Translations under genes and position numbers: made by a program
Part shown: piece by piece, positions 1 through 7,772 of the stretch
Position numbering within the stretch: the stretch's first letter is position 1
How the letters are laid out: each line of letters opens with the position of its first letter
Notes under the pieces: generated by a model
Told to the model about the DNA's origin: nothing
Seen by the model: only the letters and a program-made list of their open reading frames with translations
Database searches by the model: none
DNA from: Acidimicrobiales bacterium
GTDB lineage: Bacteria; Actinomycetota; Acidimicrobiia; Spongiisociales; ZC4RG35
Direction: 5' to 3'
Assembly (NCBI GenBank): GCA_024103415.1
Contig: JAGFIR010000183.1
Span: 1-38,936 of the forward strand
Length of the DNA stretch: 38,936 nt

Positions 1-131
1 ATTTCGAGGATCTGATCCTCCTTTGTTGGTTCCACCACCACGTCGTCGTCCACCAATGGGGCTACGAGATCTACCGCCACCCCGACCACGGACGAATCAG
101 ATTCCGCAAACCAACCACCCGCGGCCCATAG
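1..131 (+). CDS. HNH endonuclease (DUF222/13E12-type), C-terminal fragment
   Basis: This open frame enters from the left edge and ends at TAG 129-131. Its residues include LILLCWFHHHVVVHQWGYEI, which matches the C-terminal part of the HNH nuclease domain found in DUF222/13E12-family proteins of actinobacteria: a leucine-rich strand, the paired histidines of the metal site, then an H..WGY segment. Only about 42 residues are in the window, so the DUF222 part and the first half of the HNH motif lie outside it. These proteins are multi-copy and often linked to mobile DNA in actinobacteria. It is unrelated in function to the ruv genes that follow. Family assignment is fairly safe; activity cannot be judged. 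Confidence 0.7.
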   Translation, partial: FEDLILLCWFHHHVVVHQWGYEIYRHPDHGRIRFRKPTTRGP

Positions 132-225
132 CGGATTCAGCGACCTCGACCCAACCGACCTGCAAGCCTCACCCTCATCGACACAACGCTGTTGCCTGTC
201 GCGGCGTTCTACTGGTGATGAGCGG

Positions 226-480
226 ATGACCGATCGGGAGATCTACGAAAGGCTCCGTGAACCTCTGATGCGGTTCGCGTCGTCCCTCGTCGGGTGGCAG
301 AACGCCGCCTGTGCCCAGTGGTTGACATTCGACTCTGCAACTCGGGAATGGAACGAGGTGCATGTCCCCGGCTGGGAGGCGCTGCTGGCACCCGACGGTT
401 CTGCGATCTACGCCCTGACCCCGACAGGGGAGAGCAGCGTCCTGCACCGATACGACCTGGGCCGCAGACCGAAAGGCTGT
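226..480 (+). pseudogene. Decayed region: sigma-factor N-terminus joined to beta-propeller-like remnant
   Basis: An open frame begins at ATG 226. Its first 23 or so residues (MTDREIYERLREPLMRFASS, then LVG) resemble the start of region 2 of small sigma-70/ECF factors, but the helix is cut off after about residue 23. The next part (WLTFDSATREWNEV, then APDGSAIYALTPTGE and LHRYDL) has the alternating aromatic and DG/TGE turns typical of a beta-propeller blade. After about 465 the frame turns to low-quality sequence and runs into ruvC. The simplest reading is an internal deletion that fused a sigma-factor gene to a neighbouring propeller gene, followed by decay. The 384 bp between the HNH stop and ruvC hold no other gene that I recognise. 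Confidence 0.4.
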
Positions 481-500
481 TCCTGGTCCGGGTCTGCGGC

Positions 501-506
501 TACTGT
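501..506 (+). promoter_or_regulatory. Putative -10 hexamer TACTGT of ruvC
   Basis: TACTGT ends 9 nt before the ruvC ATG at 516, and there is no Shine-Dalgarno sequence in between. The spacing fits a leaderless transcript. It belongs to a set of similarly placed TANNNT hexamers in this window. Confidence 0.45.
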
Positions 507-515
507 CCAGAACAC

Positions 516-998
516 ATGTTCGTGCTCGGGATCGACCCTGGTCTGTCGGTGACCGGATACGGCCTGGTGGAAAGCGGTCATCCGCCCCGGGCGATCCGGG
601 CCGGTGTCATCCGCACCGACCCCGACCTCGAGACCCCGAAGAGGCTGCTCGAATTGCATGACGGGCTCGCCGGGCTATTCGAGGAGACCAAGCCCGATGC
701 CGTCGCCATGGAGACCCTCTTCACCAACCGCAACCTGCAGACCGCCATGTCGGTCGGCCGTGCCTCCGGTGTCGTGCTCCTGGCCGCCGCTCGCGCCGGT
801 GTCCCGGTCTCCGAGTACGTCCCCACGGCCGTGAAGTCCGCCGTCACGGGCGACGGATCGGCCGGGAAGGCCCAGGTCCAGGTGATGGTCGCCCGTCTCC
901 TCAAGCTGGCCAGCCCGCCGTCGCCCGCCGACGCGGCCGACGCCCTCGCCATCGCCCTCTGCCACCTCCGCACCGCGCCCATCGGAGCCTCCCGATGA
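516..998 (+). CDS. ruvC: Crossover junction endodeoxyribonuclease RuvC
   Basis: RuvC is the dimeric resolvase that nicks Holliday junctions symmetrically together with the RuvAB motor during recombinational repair. The 160 residues match the family length. The RNase H-like fold is shown by LGIDPG with the first acidic residue D7, E66 in AMETLF, and the C-terminal pair D139/D142 in PADAADAL, which complete the two-metal site. An upstream extension of the frame to 294 is possible but has no RuvC similarity; ATG 516 starts directly at the first conserved strand and lies 9 nt after a TACTGT hexamer. The stop overlaps the ruvA start by 4 bp (ATGA), so the two are translationally coupled. Confidence 0.95.
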   Translation: MFVLGIDPGLSVTGYGLVESGHPPRAIRAGVIRTDPDLETPKRLLELHDGLAGLFEETKPDAVAMETLFTNRNLQTAMSVGRASGVVLLAAARAGVPVSEYVPTAVKSAVTGDGSAGKAQVQVMVARLLKLASPPSPADAADALAIALCHLRTAPIGASR

Positions 999-1567
999 TC
1001 GGGCGTCTCCGGGGCATCCTGGTCTCGGTGCGCGACACCAGCCTCTGCATCGAGGTCGGTGGTGTCGGCTACGAGGTCCAGATGACGCCCCGGGACATCG
1101 TCTCCTTGCCGGGAGTGGGGGAGGAGATCGTCGTCCACACCCACACCCACGTCCGGGAGGACGACATCAGCCTCTACGGGTTCGCCGAAGAGAGCGATCG
1201 CGACATGTTCCGCATCCTCAACACCGCCAGCGGGGTCGGGCCCAAGGTGGCGATGGCGCTGCTCGGCGCTCTCTCGTCACAGGAGCTGACGCGGGCCATC
1301 GTGTCCAACGACCCTGACACCCTCACCGTCGCCCCCGGTGTGGGCAAGCGTGGCGCCCAGAAGATCGTCCTGGAGCTGGCGCCGAAGCTGGCCGGCCGGT
1401 CTCTGGAGACGGTGCCCGGCGGAGGTCTCGCCGATGTGAGGCTGGCGCTCGAGAACCTCGGCTACAGCATGGCCGAGATCAACGAGGTCATCTCCGACGT
1501 CGACCCCGACGTCCCGCTCTCCGACCAGCTCCGCACCGCGCTCCAGGCGCTCGGGAGGAGGCACTAG
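995..1567 (+). CDS. ruvA: Holliday junction branch migration protein RuvA
   Basis: RuvA tetramers bind the four-way junction and load the RuvB hexamers. The 190 residues show the family order: N-terminal OB fold (MIGRLRGILV, then GGVGYEV), a middle helix-hairpin-helix domain (NTASGVGPKVAMALL and APGVGKRGAQKIVLEL), and a C-terminal three-helix domain (about 145-190) that contacts RuvB. The acidic pin region of domain I is present around VREDD. It overlaps ruvC by 4 bp, and ruvB follows 3 bp after its stop, so ruvCAB form one operon. Confidence 0.96.
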   Translation: MIGRLRGILVSVRDTSLCIEVGGVGYEVQMTPRDIVSLPGVGEEIVVHTHTHVREDDISLYGFAEESDRDMFRILNTASGVGPKVAMALLGALSSQELTRAIVSNDPDTLTVAPGVGKRGAQKIVLELAPKLAGRSLETVPGGGLADVRLALENLGYSMAEINEVISDVDPDVPLSDQLRTALQALGRRH

Positions 1568-1570
1568 GCG

Positions 1571-2584
1571 ATGCGTGAGGACAGCCTGCTCAATCCCACC
1601 ATCGAAGACGCGGTCGAGTCGAGTCTCCGGCCGAGGCGTCTCGAGGAGTTCATCGGCCAGGAGAAGGTGAAGAACCGCCTCCGGATCTCACTCGAAGCCG
1701 CCGTCAAGGAAGGTCGCGCCCTCGACCACATCCTGCTCTCCGGCCCGCCCGGTCTGGGCAAGACCACCCTCGCCGCGATCATCGCCGCCGAGATGGGTGT
1801 CCAGTTTCGTGTCACCTCCGGTCCCGCCCTGGAGCGTCCGGGTGACCTGGCCGCCATCCTCTCCAACCTCGACAACCGCGACGTCTTCTTCATCGACGAG
1901 ATCCACCGGCTTCCCCGCGCCGTCGAGGAAGTGCTCTACCCGGCGATGGAGGACTTCGTGCTCGACGTGGTCCTCGGCAAGGGGCCCACGGCCCAGTCGA
2001 TCCGGATCGACCTGCCCCGGTTCACCCTGGTGGGTGCCACGACCCGGAAGGGCAAGGTGACCGCCCCCTTGCGGGACCGGTTCGGTATCGACGAGAAGCT
2101 CGACTACTACGAGCCGGAGGACCTGGCGGAGATCGTGACCAGGTCGGCGGGGATCCTCGAGATCGAGATATCAGACGAGGCGGCCGACCTCATCGCCCAC
2201 AGGAGCCGGAGCACACCCCGCATCGCCAACCGCCTGCTCGCCCGTGTCCGCGACTACGCAGTCGCCCGGGCTTCCGGAGTGATCGAGACCGACGTCGCAT
2301 CCGAGGCCCTGGAGGTCTACGAGGTCGACGATCTGGGTCTGGACAAGGTGGACCGGGCGATCCTCGAAGCGGTCGTCTCGCGGTTCGGTGGGGGACCCGT
2401 CGGGCTTTCCACCCTCGCCATAGCGGTCGGGGAGGAGCCCGAGACGGTCGAGGACGCCTACGAGCCGTTCCTCCTCCAATGCGGCCTGCTCAAGCGCACC
2501 CCTCGTGGCCGCGTGGCCACCGAGCGCGCCTACGCCCATCTCGGCGTGGACCGGCCGGACACGGCCCAGGGCACGTTGCTCTGA
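1571..2584 (+). CDS. ruvB: Holliday junction DNA helicase RuvB
   Basis: RuvB is the AAA+ motor that drives branch migration on RuvA-bound junctions. The 337-residue product has Walker A GPPGLGKT (58-65), Walker B with DEIH (109-112), sensor 1 in LVGATTRKG, the sensor 2 arginine in [10 protein letters not shown], and a C-terminal winged helix (from about 255, with [11 protein letters not shown] and KRTPRGR) for DNA contact. A GGAGG run ends 9 nt before the ATG, giving a good ribosome-binding site inside the upstream ruvA end. It closes the ruvCAB operon; the next gene has its own promoter-like hexamer. Confidence 0.97.
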   Translation: MREDSLLNPTIEDAVESSLRPRRLEEFIGQEKVKNRLRISLEAAVKEGRALDHILLSGPPGLGKTTLAAIIAAEMGVQFRVTSGPALERPGDLAAILSNLDNRDVFFIDEIHRLPRAVEEVLYPAMEDFVLDVVLGKGPTAQSIRIDLPRFTLVGATTRKGKVTAPLRDRFGIDEKLDYYEPEDLAEIVTRSAGILEIEISDEAADLIAHRSRSTPRIANRLLARVRDYAVARASGVIETDVASEALEVYEVDDLGLDKVDRAILEAVVSRFGGGPVGLSTLAIAVGEEPETVEDAYEPFLLQCGLLKRTPRGRVATERAYAHLGVDRPDTAQGTLL

Positions 2585-2592
2585 CCGCCTCC

Positions 2593-2598
2593 TAGCCT
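2593..2598 (+). promoter_or_regulatory. Putative -10 hexamer TAGCCT of queA
   Basis: TAGCCT lies in the short ruvB-queA gap, 10 nt before ATG 2609 and 4 nt before an alternative GTG at 2603. No Shine-Dalgarno sequence is present. This spacing favours ATG 2609 as a leaderless start. Confidence 0.45.
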
Positions 2599-2608
2599 GC
2601 CGGTGCCC

Positions 2609-3622
2609 ATGCGGGTCTCCGACTTCACCTACGAGCTGCCCGAGGCCGCCATCGCCCAGTCGGCGGTCGAGCCCCGTCATTCCTCCCGGCTGCTCGACAG
2701 CCGGGACATGAGCGACCACACCTTCATCGAGCTAGCCGACCTGCTCGAGCCGGGAGACCTGGTCGTGGTCAACGAGACCCGCGTTCGCCGCGCCCGTGTC
2801 GAGGGGACACGCCGAGGGACCGGAGGCAAGGTCGAGCTGCTCTTCCTGGACAGGCGAGAGGACGGCCGCTGGGAGGCCCTCGCCCGGCCGGCCAGGAGAC
2901 TCCGGCCAGGCGTGGAGATCGATCTGGCCGAAGGCACTGTGACGGTGGTGGAGGCGCCGGGGGACGGTCGCATCGTCGTGGAGATCGACGTCGCCGACGA
3001 CGAGGCGCTGCTGGAGCACATCGGGAGGATGCCGCTCCCGCCGTATTTCAAGGGAGATCTCGACGACCCGGCCCGCTATCAGACCATGTTCGCCTCGCAG
3101 CCCGGTTCGGCCGCCGCGCCGACGGCGGGTCTCCACTTCACACCGGAGGTGGTCGACCGACTCCGGGGGCGAGGCGTAGAGATCGCAACCGTCGACCTCC
3201 ACGTCTCCCTCGACACCTTCCGGCCGATGGCCACCGAGAACGTCGAGGAGCACGTGATGCACAGCGAGTGGTGCTCGGTGCCTCGGGAGACCGCAGAGGC
3301 GATCGCCCGAACGCGACAACGGGGTGGCCGGGTCGTGGCCATCGGGACCACCGTGGTCCGGACCCTGGAGTCCCGTGCGGACGGGAACGGCGGGGTCGTC
3401 CCCGGTGGTGGCCACACCGACCTGTTCCTGAAGCCGGGGAGCCCGATCACCGTCGTCGACCTCCTCGTCACCAACTTCCACCTCCCCGGGTCCACGCTGC
3501 TCGTCCTGGTGGCGGCGCTCATGGGACCGGGTTGGCGGCAGGTGTACGAGACGGCGCTGGAGCGGGGCTACCGCTTCCTCTCGTTCGGGGACGCGATGTT
3601 GGCCGAGCGGAGGGTGACTTAG
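2609..3622 (+). CDS. queA: S-adenosylmethionine:tRNA ribosyltransferase-isomerase QueA
   Basis: QueA transfers the ribosyl part of SAM to 7-aminomethyl-7-deazaguanine in tRNA to make epoxyqueuosine, the second-last step of queuosine synthesis. The 337 residues start MRVSDFTYELPEAAIAQ, the usual N-terminus, and carry the family blocks VVNETRVRRARV, MPLPPYFKG, AAPTAGLHFT, VDLHVSLDTFRP and VTNFHLPGSTLL. ATG 2609 was chosen over GTG 2603 because of hexamer spacing. The neighbour tgt acts two steps earlier in the same pathway. The queA stop TAG is the first half of the tgt -10 hexamer. Confidence 0.95.
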   Translation: MRVSDFTYELPEAAIAQSAVEPRHSSRLLDSRDMSDHTFIELADLLEPGDLVVVNETRVRRARVEGTRRGTGGKVELLFLDRREDGRWEALARPARRLRPGVEIDLAEGTVTVVEAPGDGRIVVEIDVADDEALLEHIGRMPLPPYFKGDLDDPARYQTMFASQPGSAAAPTAGLHFTPEVVDRLRGRGVEIATVDLHVSLDTFRPMATENVEEHVMHSEWCSVPRETAEAIARTRQRGGRVVAIGTTVVRTLESRADGNGGVVPGGGHTDLFLKPGSPITVVDLLVTNFHLPGSTLLVLVAALMGPGWRQVYETALERGYRFLSFGDAMLAERRVT

Positions 3623-3625
3623 CCT
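3620..3625 (+). promoter_or_regulatory. Putative -10 hexamer TAGCCT of tgt, containing the queA stop codon
   Basis: TAGCCT starts with the queA stop codon TAG (3620-3622) and ends 8 nt before the tgt ATG at 3634. No Shine-Dalgarno sequence is present, so a leaderless tgt transcript is likely. Confidence 0.5.
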
Positions 3626-3633
3626 TGCCCTCG

Positions 3634-4758
3634 ATGACACCCGTCACCTGGAGCCCCACGGCCACCGACGGCCCGGCGCGCACCGGCTGGCTGACCACGC
3701 CGCACGGCCGGTTCCGCACGCCCATGTTCATGCCCGTGGGCACCAGGGCCACGGTGAAGACCGTCGACACCGGGGACCTGGAGATGCTGGGAGCCGGGGT
3801 GATCCTGGCCAACACCTATCACCTCATGCTCCGCCCCGGCGAGGACCTCGTGAAGGAGATGGGCGGCATCCACGACTTCATGTCGTGGGAGCGCGGCGTC
3901 CTCACCGACTCCGGCGGTTTCCAGATCTTCTCTCTCGACCCGAAGATCGAGGAGGAGGGCGCCACGTTCCGGTCCGTCTACGACGGGGCGCGGGTCCATC
4001 TCACTCCGGAGGACTCGGTCCGGATCCAGCAGGACATCGGCGCCGACATCGCCATGGTCCTCGACGTCTGTGTCGGCCTGCCGTCTCCGAGGGAGATCGT
4101 GGAGCGCGAGATGCGACGCACCCTCCGGTGGGCCGAGCGGTGTCTCGCCGTGCACGAGCGGGCCGACCAGGCTCTCTTCGGGATCGTCCAGGGAGGTGCC
4201 GACCCCGAGCTCAGGGCCGAGAGCGCACAGGAGACCGCCGCGCTCGGGTTCCCCGGCTTCGGGATCGGTGGCCTGGCGGTAGGGGAGAGCCCGGAGGAGC
4301 GCAATGCCGCGCTCGACGTCGTCAACGAGCACCTTCCGGCCGACAAACCCCGCTATGTGATGGGTCTAGGCGACCCGGAGGGTCTTCTCGACGCCATCGC
4401 CCGCGGCGCGGACATGTTCGATTGCGTCATCCCCACCCGTCTCGCCCGCCACGGCCGCGTCCTGACTGCGGATGGCGACTACAACCTGAAGCGGGCGGAA
4501 TTCGCACGGGACGCCGGGCCGCTGGAGGAAGGATGCGGATGTCCCACATGCGGACGGCACACGAGGGCCTATCTGCGCCACCTGCTGGGGACCCGTGAGC
4601 TCACCGGCTACCGCCTTCTCACGATCCACAACCTCTGGTACCTCTTCCGCCTCATGGAAGACGCCTCCGAGGCCATCACGAGCGGGCGATTCGAGGTCTT
4701 CGCCGGTGAGGTCAAGGCACGCCGCGCCGGCTCGCCGTTCCCTGCGGCGCCCGCCTAA
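3634..4758 (+). CDS. tgt: Queuine/preQ1 tRNA-guanine transglycosylase
   Basis: Tgt swaps guanine-34 for preQ1 in tRNAs with a GUN anticodon. The 374-residue TIM-barrel shows the substrate-pocket block SGGFQIFS, the catalytic-region block MFDCVIPTRLARHG, FGIVQGG, and the C-terminal zinc site CGCPTCGRHTRAYLRHL plus a later His in LTIHNLW. A longer frame is open back to 3268 inside queA, but only from ATG 3634 does the sequence look like Tgt. With queA it supplies queuosine modification; the other queuosine synthesis genes are not in this window. Confidence 0.95.
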   Translation: MTPVTWSPTATDGPARTGWLTTPHGRFRTPMFMPVGTRATVKTVDTGDLEMLGAGVILANTYHLMLRPGEDLVKEMGGIHDFMSWERGVLTDSGGFQIFSLDPKIEEEGATFRSVYDGARVHLTPEDSVRIQQDIGADIAMVLDVCVGLPSPREIVEREMRRTLRWAERCLAVHERADQALFGIVQGGADPELRAESAQETAALGFPGFGIGGLAVGESPEERNAALDVVNEHLPADKPRYVMGLGDPEGLLDAIARGADMFDCVIPTRLARHGRVLTADGDYNLKRAEFARDAGPLEEGCGCPTCGRHTRAYLRHLLGTRELTGYRLLTIHNLWYLFRLMEDASEAITSGRFEVFAGEVKARRAGSPFPAAPA

Positions 4759-4782
4759 CCTCGCACGGTCATCTAGCGGAGG
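4756..4782 (+). promoter_or_regulatory. Putative -10 TAACCT and Shine-Dalgarno of yajC
   Basis: TAACCT (4756-4761) includes the tgt stop TAA. It lies 26 nt before the TTG start of yajC, so this transcript would have a short leader. GGAGG at 4778-4782 is 5 nt from the TTG and supports that start codon. Confidence 0.45.
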
Positions 4783-4787
4783 AAACC

Positions 4788-5090
4788 TTGAACTTCGTCA
4801 TCGCGCAGCAGGCCGATCCTGGTGCCAGCCCCTACTCGTCGCTGATCTTCCTCGCCCTGATGGGCGTGGTCTTCTACTTCCTCATCATCCGCCCCCAGCG
4901 CAAGCGGGTGAAGGCCCAGCAGGAGCTCGTCTCCGCGCTCGAGATCGGTCATGAGGTGCGCACCATCGGTGGCATCCACGGCCGGATCGTCTCCATGGAT
5001 GACCAGAGCGTCGTCCTCGAGGTGGAGCAGGGACGGATCCGGGTCGCCCGGCGGGCCATCGGCTCGCGGGTGGGCTCGGACGAGGCCTGA
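4788..5090 (+). CDS. yajC: Preprotein translocase subunit YajC
   Basis: YajC is a small single-span membrane protein associated with the SecDF-YidC part of the Sec translocon. The 100 residues have a short N-terminus, a transmembrane helix at about 15-36 (SSLIFLALMGVVFYFLIIRP), then the family hallmark RPQRKRVKAQQELVSAL and a small beta domain (GHEVRTIGGIHGRIVSM). The start is TTG 4788, supported by GGAGG 5 nt upstream; no ATG or GTG fits the conserved N-terminus. In most bacteria secD and secF follow directly, but here the next gene, 20 bp on, is apt. Confidence 0.92.
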   Translation: MNFVIAQQADPGASPYSSLIFLALMGVVFYFLIIRPQRKRVKAQQELVSALEIGHEVRTIGGIHGRIVSMDDQSVVLEVEQGRIRVARRAIGSRVGSDEA

Positions 5091-5097
5091 GCGCCCG

Positions 5098-5103
5098 TAG
5101 ACT
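5098..5103 (+). promoter_or_regulatory. Putative -10 hexamer TAGACT of apt
   Basis: TAGACT ends 7 nt before the GTG start of apt at 5111 with no Shine-Dalgarno sequence. It is consistent with a leaderless GTG-initiated mRNA. Confidence 0.45.
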
Positions 5104-5110
5104 CAGGATC

Positions 5111-5629
5111 GTGGAAGACCTGCGGTCCCTGATCAGGGACATCCCCGATTTTCCCCAGCAGGGGGTGGTGTTCAAGGACATCACGCCGGTGCTGGGCGAT
5201 CCGGACGGTTTCGCCCGATTGGTCAAGGCCATGGCGGACCCGTACCGGGATGCCGGGGTGTCCCATGTCGCGGGAATCGAGGCACGGGGATTCACCCTGG
5301 CCGCACCGGTGGCCCTCGAGCTCGGAGCGGGCTTCGTGCCTATCCGGAAGCCGGGAAAGCTCCCCTACGAGACGATCCGTCAGGACTACGAACTCGAGTA
5401 CGGCACCGATTCGCTGGAGATCCACGTCGACGCCATCACACCCGGAGAGAAGGTCCTCCTGGTCGACGACGTGATCGCCACCGGTGGCACCGCCGCCGCG
5501 GCGGTCAAGCTGCTCGAGGGAATCGGTGCAGAGGTGGTGGGGTTCTCCGTGTTCATCGAGCTGGTCTTCCTCTCGGGGATCGAGATGCTCGACGGAGTGC
5601 CCATCCATGCCCTCGTCCGATACCACTGA
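5111..5629 (+). CDS. apt: Adenine phosphoribosyltransferase
   Basis: Apt makes AMP from adenine and PRPP (purine salvage, cytosol). The 172 residues have the standard start (LRSLIRDIPDFPQQGVVFKD), AGIEARGFTLAAPVALEL, the flexible-loop block RKPGKLPYETIRQDY, and the PRPP-binding motif VLLVDDVIATGGTAAAAVKL. The start is GTG 5111. Its 3' end overlaps rel by 23 bp in another frame, a tight linkage seen in actinobacteria, where apt and rel are neighbours. In this genome yajC, not secF, precedes it. Confidence 0.95.
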   Translation: MEDLRSLIRDIPDFPQQGVVFKDITPVLGDPDGFARLVKAMADPYRDAGVSHVAGIEARGFTLAAPVALELGAGFVPIRKPGKLPYETIRQDYELEYGTDSLEIHVDAITPGEKVLLVDDVIATGGTAAAAVKLLEGIGAEVVGFSVFIELVFLSGIEMLDGVPIHALVRYH

Positions 5630-7772
5630 CCTCCGCGTCCCGCCGGCGATCGCCCGCCTGGTGGACTCGTTCCTGGAGCACCACCCCGACGGGAACGTCG
5701 AGCGGCTGATCCGCGCCTATGAGGTGGCGGAGGCGGCCCACGAGGGCCAGGTCCGCAAGACCGGCGACCCGTACATCACACACCCGATCGCCGTCGCCGA
5801 GATGCTCGCCGACTACGGCCTGGACGAGCCGACACTGGCCGCGGCCCTGCTCCACGACACGATCGAGGACACCAATCTCACGCTCGCCCAGGTGACCTCC
5901 GAGTTCGGCGAGGAGGTGGCCCGACTCATCGACGGGGTCACCAAGCTGGACAGGGTCCGCTTCTCCAACCGCGAGCAGGCGCAGGCCGCGACCATCCGCA
6001 AGATGGTCGTTGCCATGGCCCAGGACGTCCGGGTCCTGATCATCAAGCTCTTCGATCGTCTCCACAACCTGCGGACGGTTCACGCCCTCCGGGACGAGAA
6101 GCAGGCCAGGGTCGCCCGGGAGACACTCGACGTCTACGCGCCGCTGGCGCACCGTCTCGGTGTCCAGGAGATCAAGCACGAGTTCGAGGACCGTTGCTTT
6201 GCCATCCTCTACCCGGGCCCCAACGCCGAGATCACCGAACGGCTCGCCGAGGCCGCGCCTGAGCGCGAGGCTTTCCTGGAGAAGATGATCATCGAGATCA
6301 AGGCCATGCTCGACGAGGCCGGGATCGACGCCGTGGTCACCGGACGGCCGAAGCACCAGTACTCGATCTACCGGAAGATGATGGAGCAGAACCGGCCCTT
6401 CGAGGACATCCATGACCTGATCGGGATCCGGATCGTGACCAAGTCCACCCGGGACTGCTACGCCGCACTCGGTCTGATCCACAGCAACTGGGTGCCGGTC
6501 ACCGGGCGGTTCAAGGACTACATCGCCATGCCCAAGATCAACCTCTACCAGTCGCTGCACACGACGGTGATCGGGCCGGACGGCAAGCCCCTCGAAGTCC
6601 AGATCCGCACCGAGGAGATGCACCAGCGGGCCGAGCGGGGCATCGCCGCCCACTGGCGCTACAAGGAGGGCGATGTCCGGGGGCTGCCCAGCATCGAGGT
6701 GGGGACGTTCGACGAGGACCCCGAGGAGTTCCTCGCCAACCTGAAGCTCGACCTCTACCAGGACGAGGTCTTCGTCCTGACCCCGGGTGGCGACGTCAAG
6801 GAGCTGCCGCGGGGCGCCACTTGCGTCGACTTCGCCTACAGCGTCCACACCGAGGTCGGTCACCGCTGTGTGGGGGCGCGGGTGAACGGGCGTCTGGTGC
6901 CTCTCTCGACCCGTCTCGAATCGGGCGACATCGTCGAGGTCCTCACCTCGAAGTCGCCCGACGCCGGGCCCAGCCGGGACTGGCTCAAGTTCGTCCGGAC
7001 CTCGAAGGCCCGCTCCAAGATCAAGCAGTGGTTCCAGAAGGAGCGCCGCGACCAGGCGGTCGCCGAGGGGAAGGAAGCCCTCCAGGGGCTCTTCAAGCGC
7101 GAAGCCCCGGAGCTTTCCTCCTCGGAGCGTGACGAGATCCTGTCCGCCATCGCCGTCGAGCTGGGCCAGAAGGACGTGGAGGCGATGACGGTCGCCCTGG
7201 GCGAGGGGAACCTCTCCATCGACAGCGTTGGCGTGCGTCTCCAGCGTCGTCTCGCCCCCGACACCGGGGACGACCTCTTCCGACCGCCCCGGCGCCGGCG
7301 CGAAGTCGACGCCGTCAATGTGGTGGTGGAGGGTCAGGACGACATGCTCGTCTCCCTGGCCCGGTGCTGCTCACCGGTTCCGGGCGACCCCATCGTCGGA
7401 TACGTCACGGTGGGCCGGGGTGTCTCGGTGCACCGCGCCGACTGCACGAACGTGGCCTCGCTGGCCAGCCGGAAAGAGCGCGGAATCGAGGTCTCGTGGC
7501 CGGCGGACTCCATGGGCGCCTTCGTGGTCTGGATCCAGGTGGAGGCCCTCGACCGGACCCGTCTCCTCCGGGACGTGACCCAGGTGATCTCGGACACCGG
7601 GGCGAACATCACCGCCTCCTCGACTGCGACCAGCCACGACCGGGTGGCTGTCCTCAAGTACGAGGTCGAGCTGTCCGACCCGAGCCAGCTCAGCCGGCTC
7701 CTCGCCGACATCCGTGGTGTCGACGGGGTCTACGCCGCATTCCGCCTCGCCAACGACCCCTCCGCGTCGTGA
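5607..7772 (+). CDS. rel: Bifunctional (p)ppGpp synthetase/hydrolase Rel
   Basis: Rel makes and degrades the alarmone (p)ppGpp in response to amino-acid starvation at the ribosome. The 721 residues carry an HD hydrolase domain (HDTIEDT at 83-89), the synthetase domain with RFKD at 301-304, which is the motif variant of bifunctional Rel enzymes, YQSLHTTV and EVQIRTEEMHQRAERGIAAH, then a TGS domain (VFVLTPGGDVKELPRGAT), a cysteine-containing zinc-finger-like region (LARCCSPVPGDPIVGYVT) and a C-terminal ACT domain. The start ATG 5607 lies inside apt. The stop overlaps the next gene by 4 bp (GTGA). Confidence 0.96.
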   Translation: MPSSDTTDLRVPPAIARLVDSFLEHHPDGNVERLIRAYEVAEAAHEGQVRKTGDPYITHPIAVAEMLADYGLDEPTLAAALLHDTIEDTNLTLAQVTSEFGEEVARLIDGVTKLDRVRFSNREQAQAATIRKMVVAMAQDVRVLIIKLFDRLHNLRTVHALRDEKQARVARETLDVYAPLAHRLGVQEIKHEFEDRCFAILYPGPNAEITERLAEAAPEREAFLEKMIIEIKAMLDEAGIDAVVTGRPKHQYSIYRKMMEQNRPFEDIHDLIGIRIVTKSTRDCYAALGLIHSNWVPVTGRFKDYIAMPKINLYQSLHTTVIGPDGKPLEVQIRTEEMHQRAERGIAAHWRYKEGDVRGLPSIEVGTFDEDPEEFLANLKLDLYQDEVFVLTPGGDVKELPRGATCVDFAYSVHTEVGHRCVGARVNGRLVPLSTRLESGDIVEVLTSKSPDAGPSRDWLKFVRTSKARSKIKQWFQKERRDQAVAEGKEALQGLFKREAPELSSSERDEILSAIAVELGQKDVEAMTVALGEGNLSIDSVGVRLQRRLAPDTGDDLFRPPRRRREVDAVNVVVEGQDDMLVSLARCCSPVPGDPIVGYVTVGRGVSVHRADCTNVASLASRKERGIEVSWPADSMGAFVVWIQVEALDRTRLLRDVTQVISDTGANITASSTATSHDRVAVLKYEVELSDPSQLSRLLADIRGVDGVYAAFRLANDPSAS

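Noticed and set aside
294-515. N-terminal extension of ruvC to 294
   Set aside because: The extra 74 residues have no RuvC similarity, and a TACTGT hexamer sits at the right distance from ATG 516.
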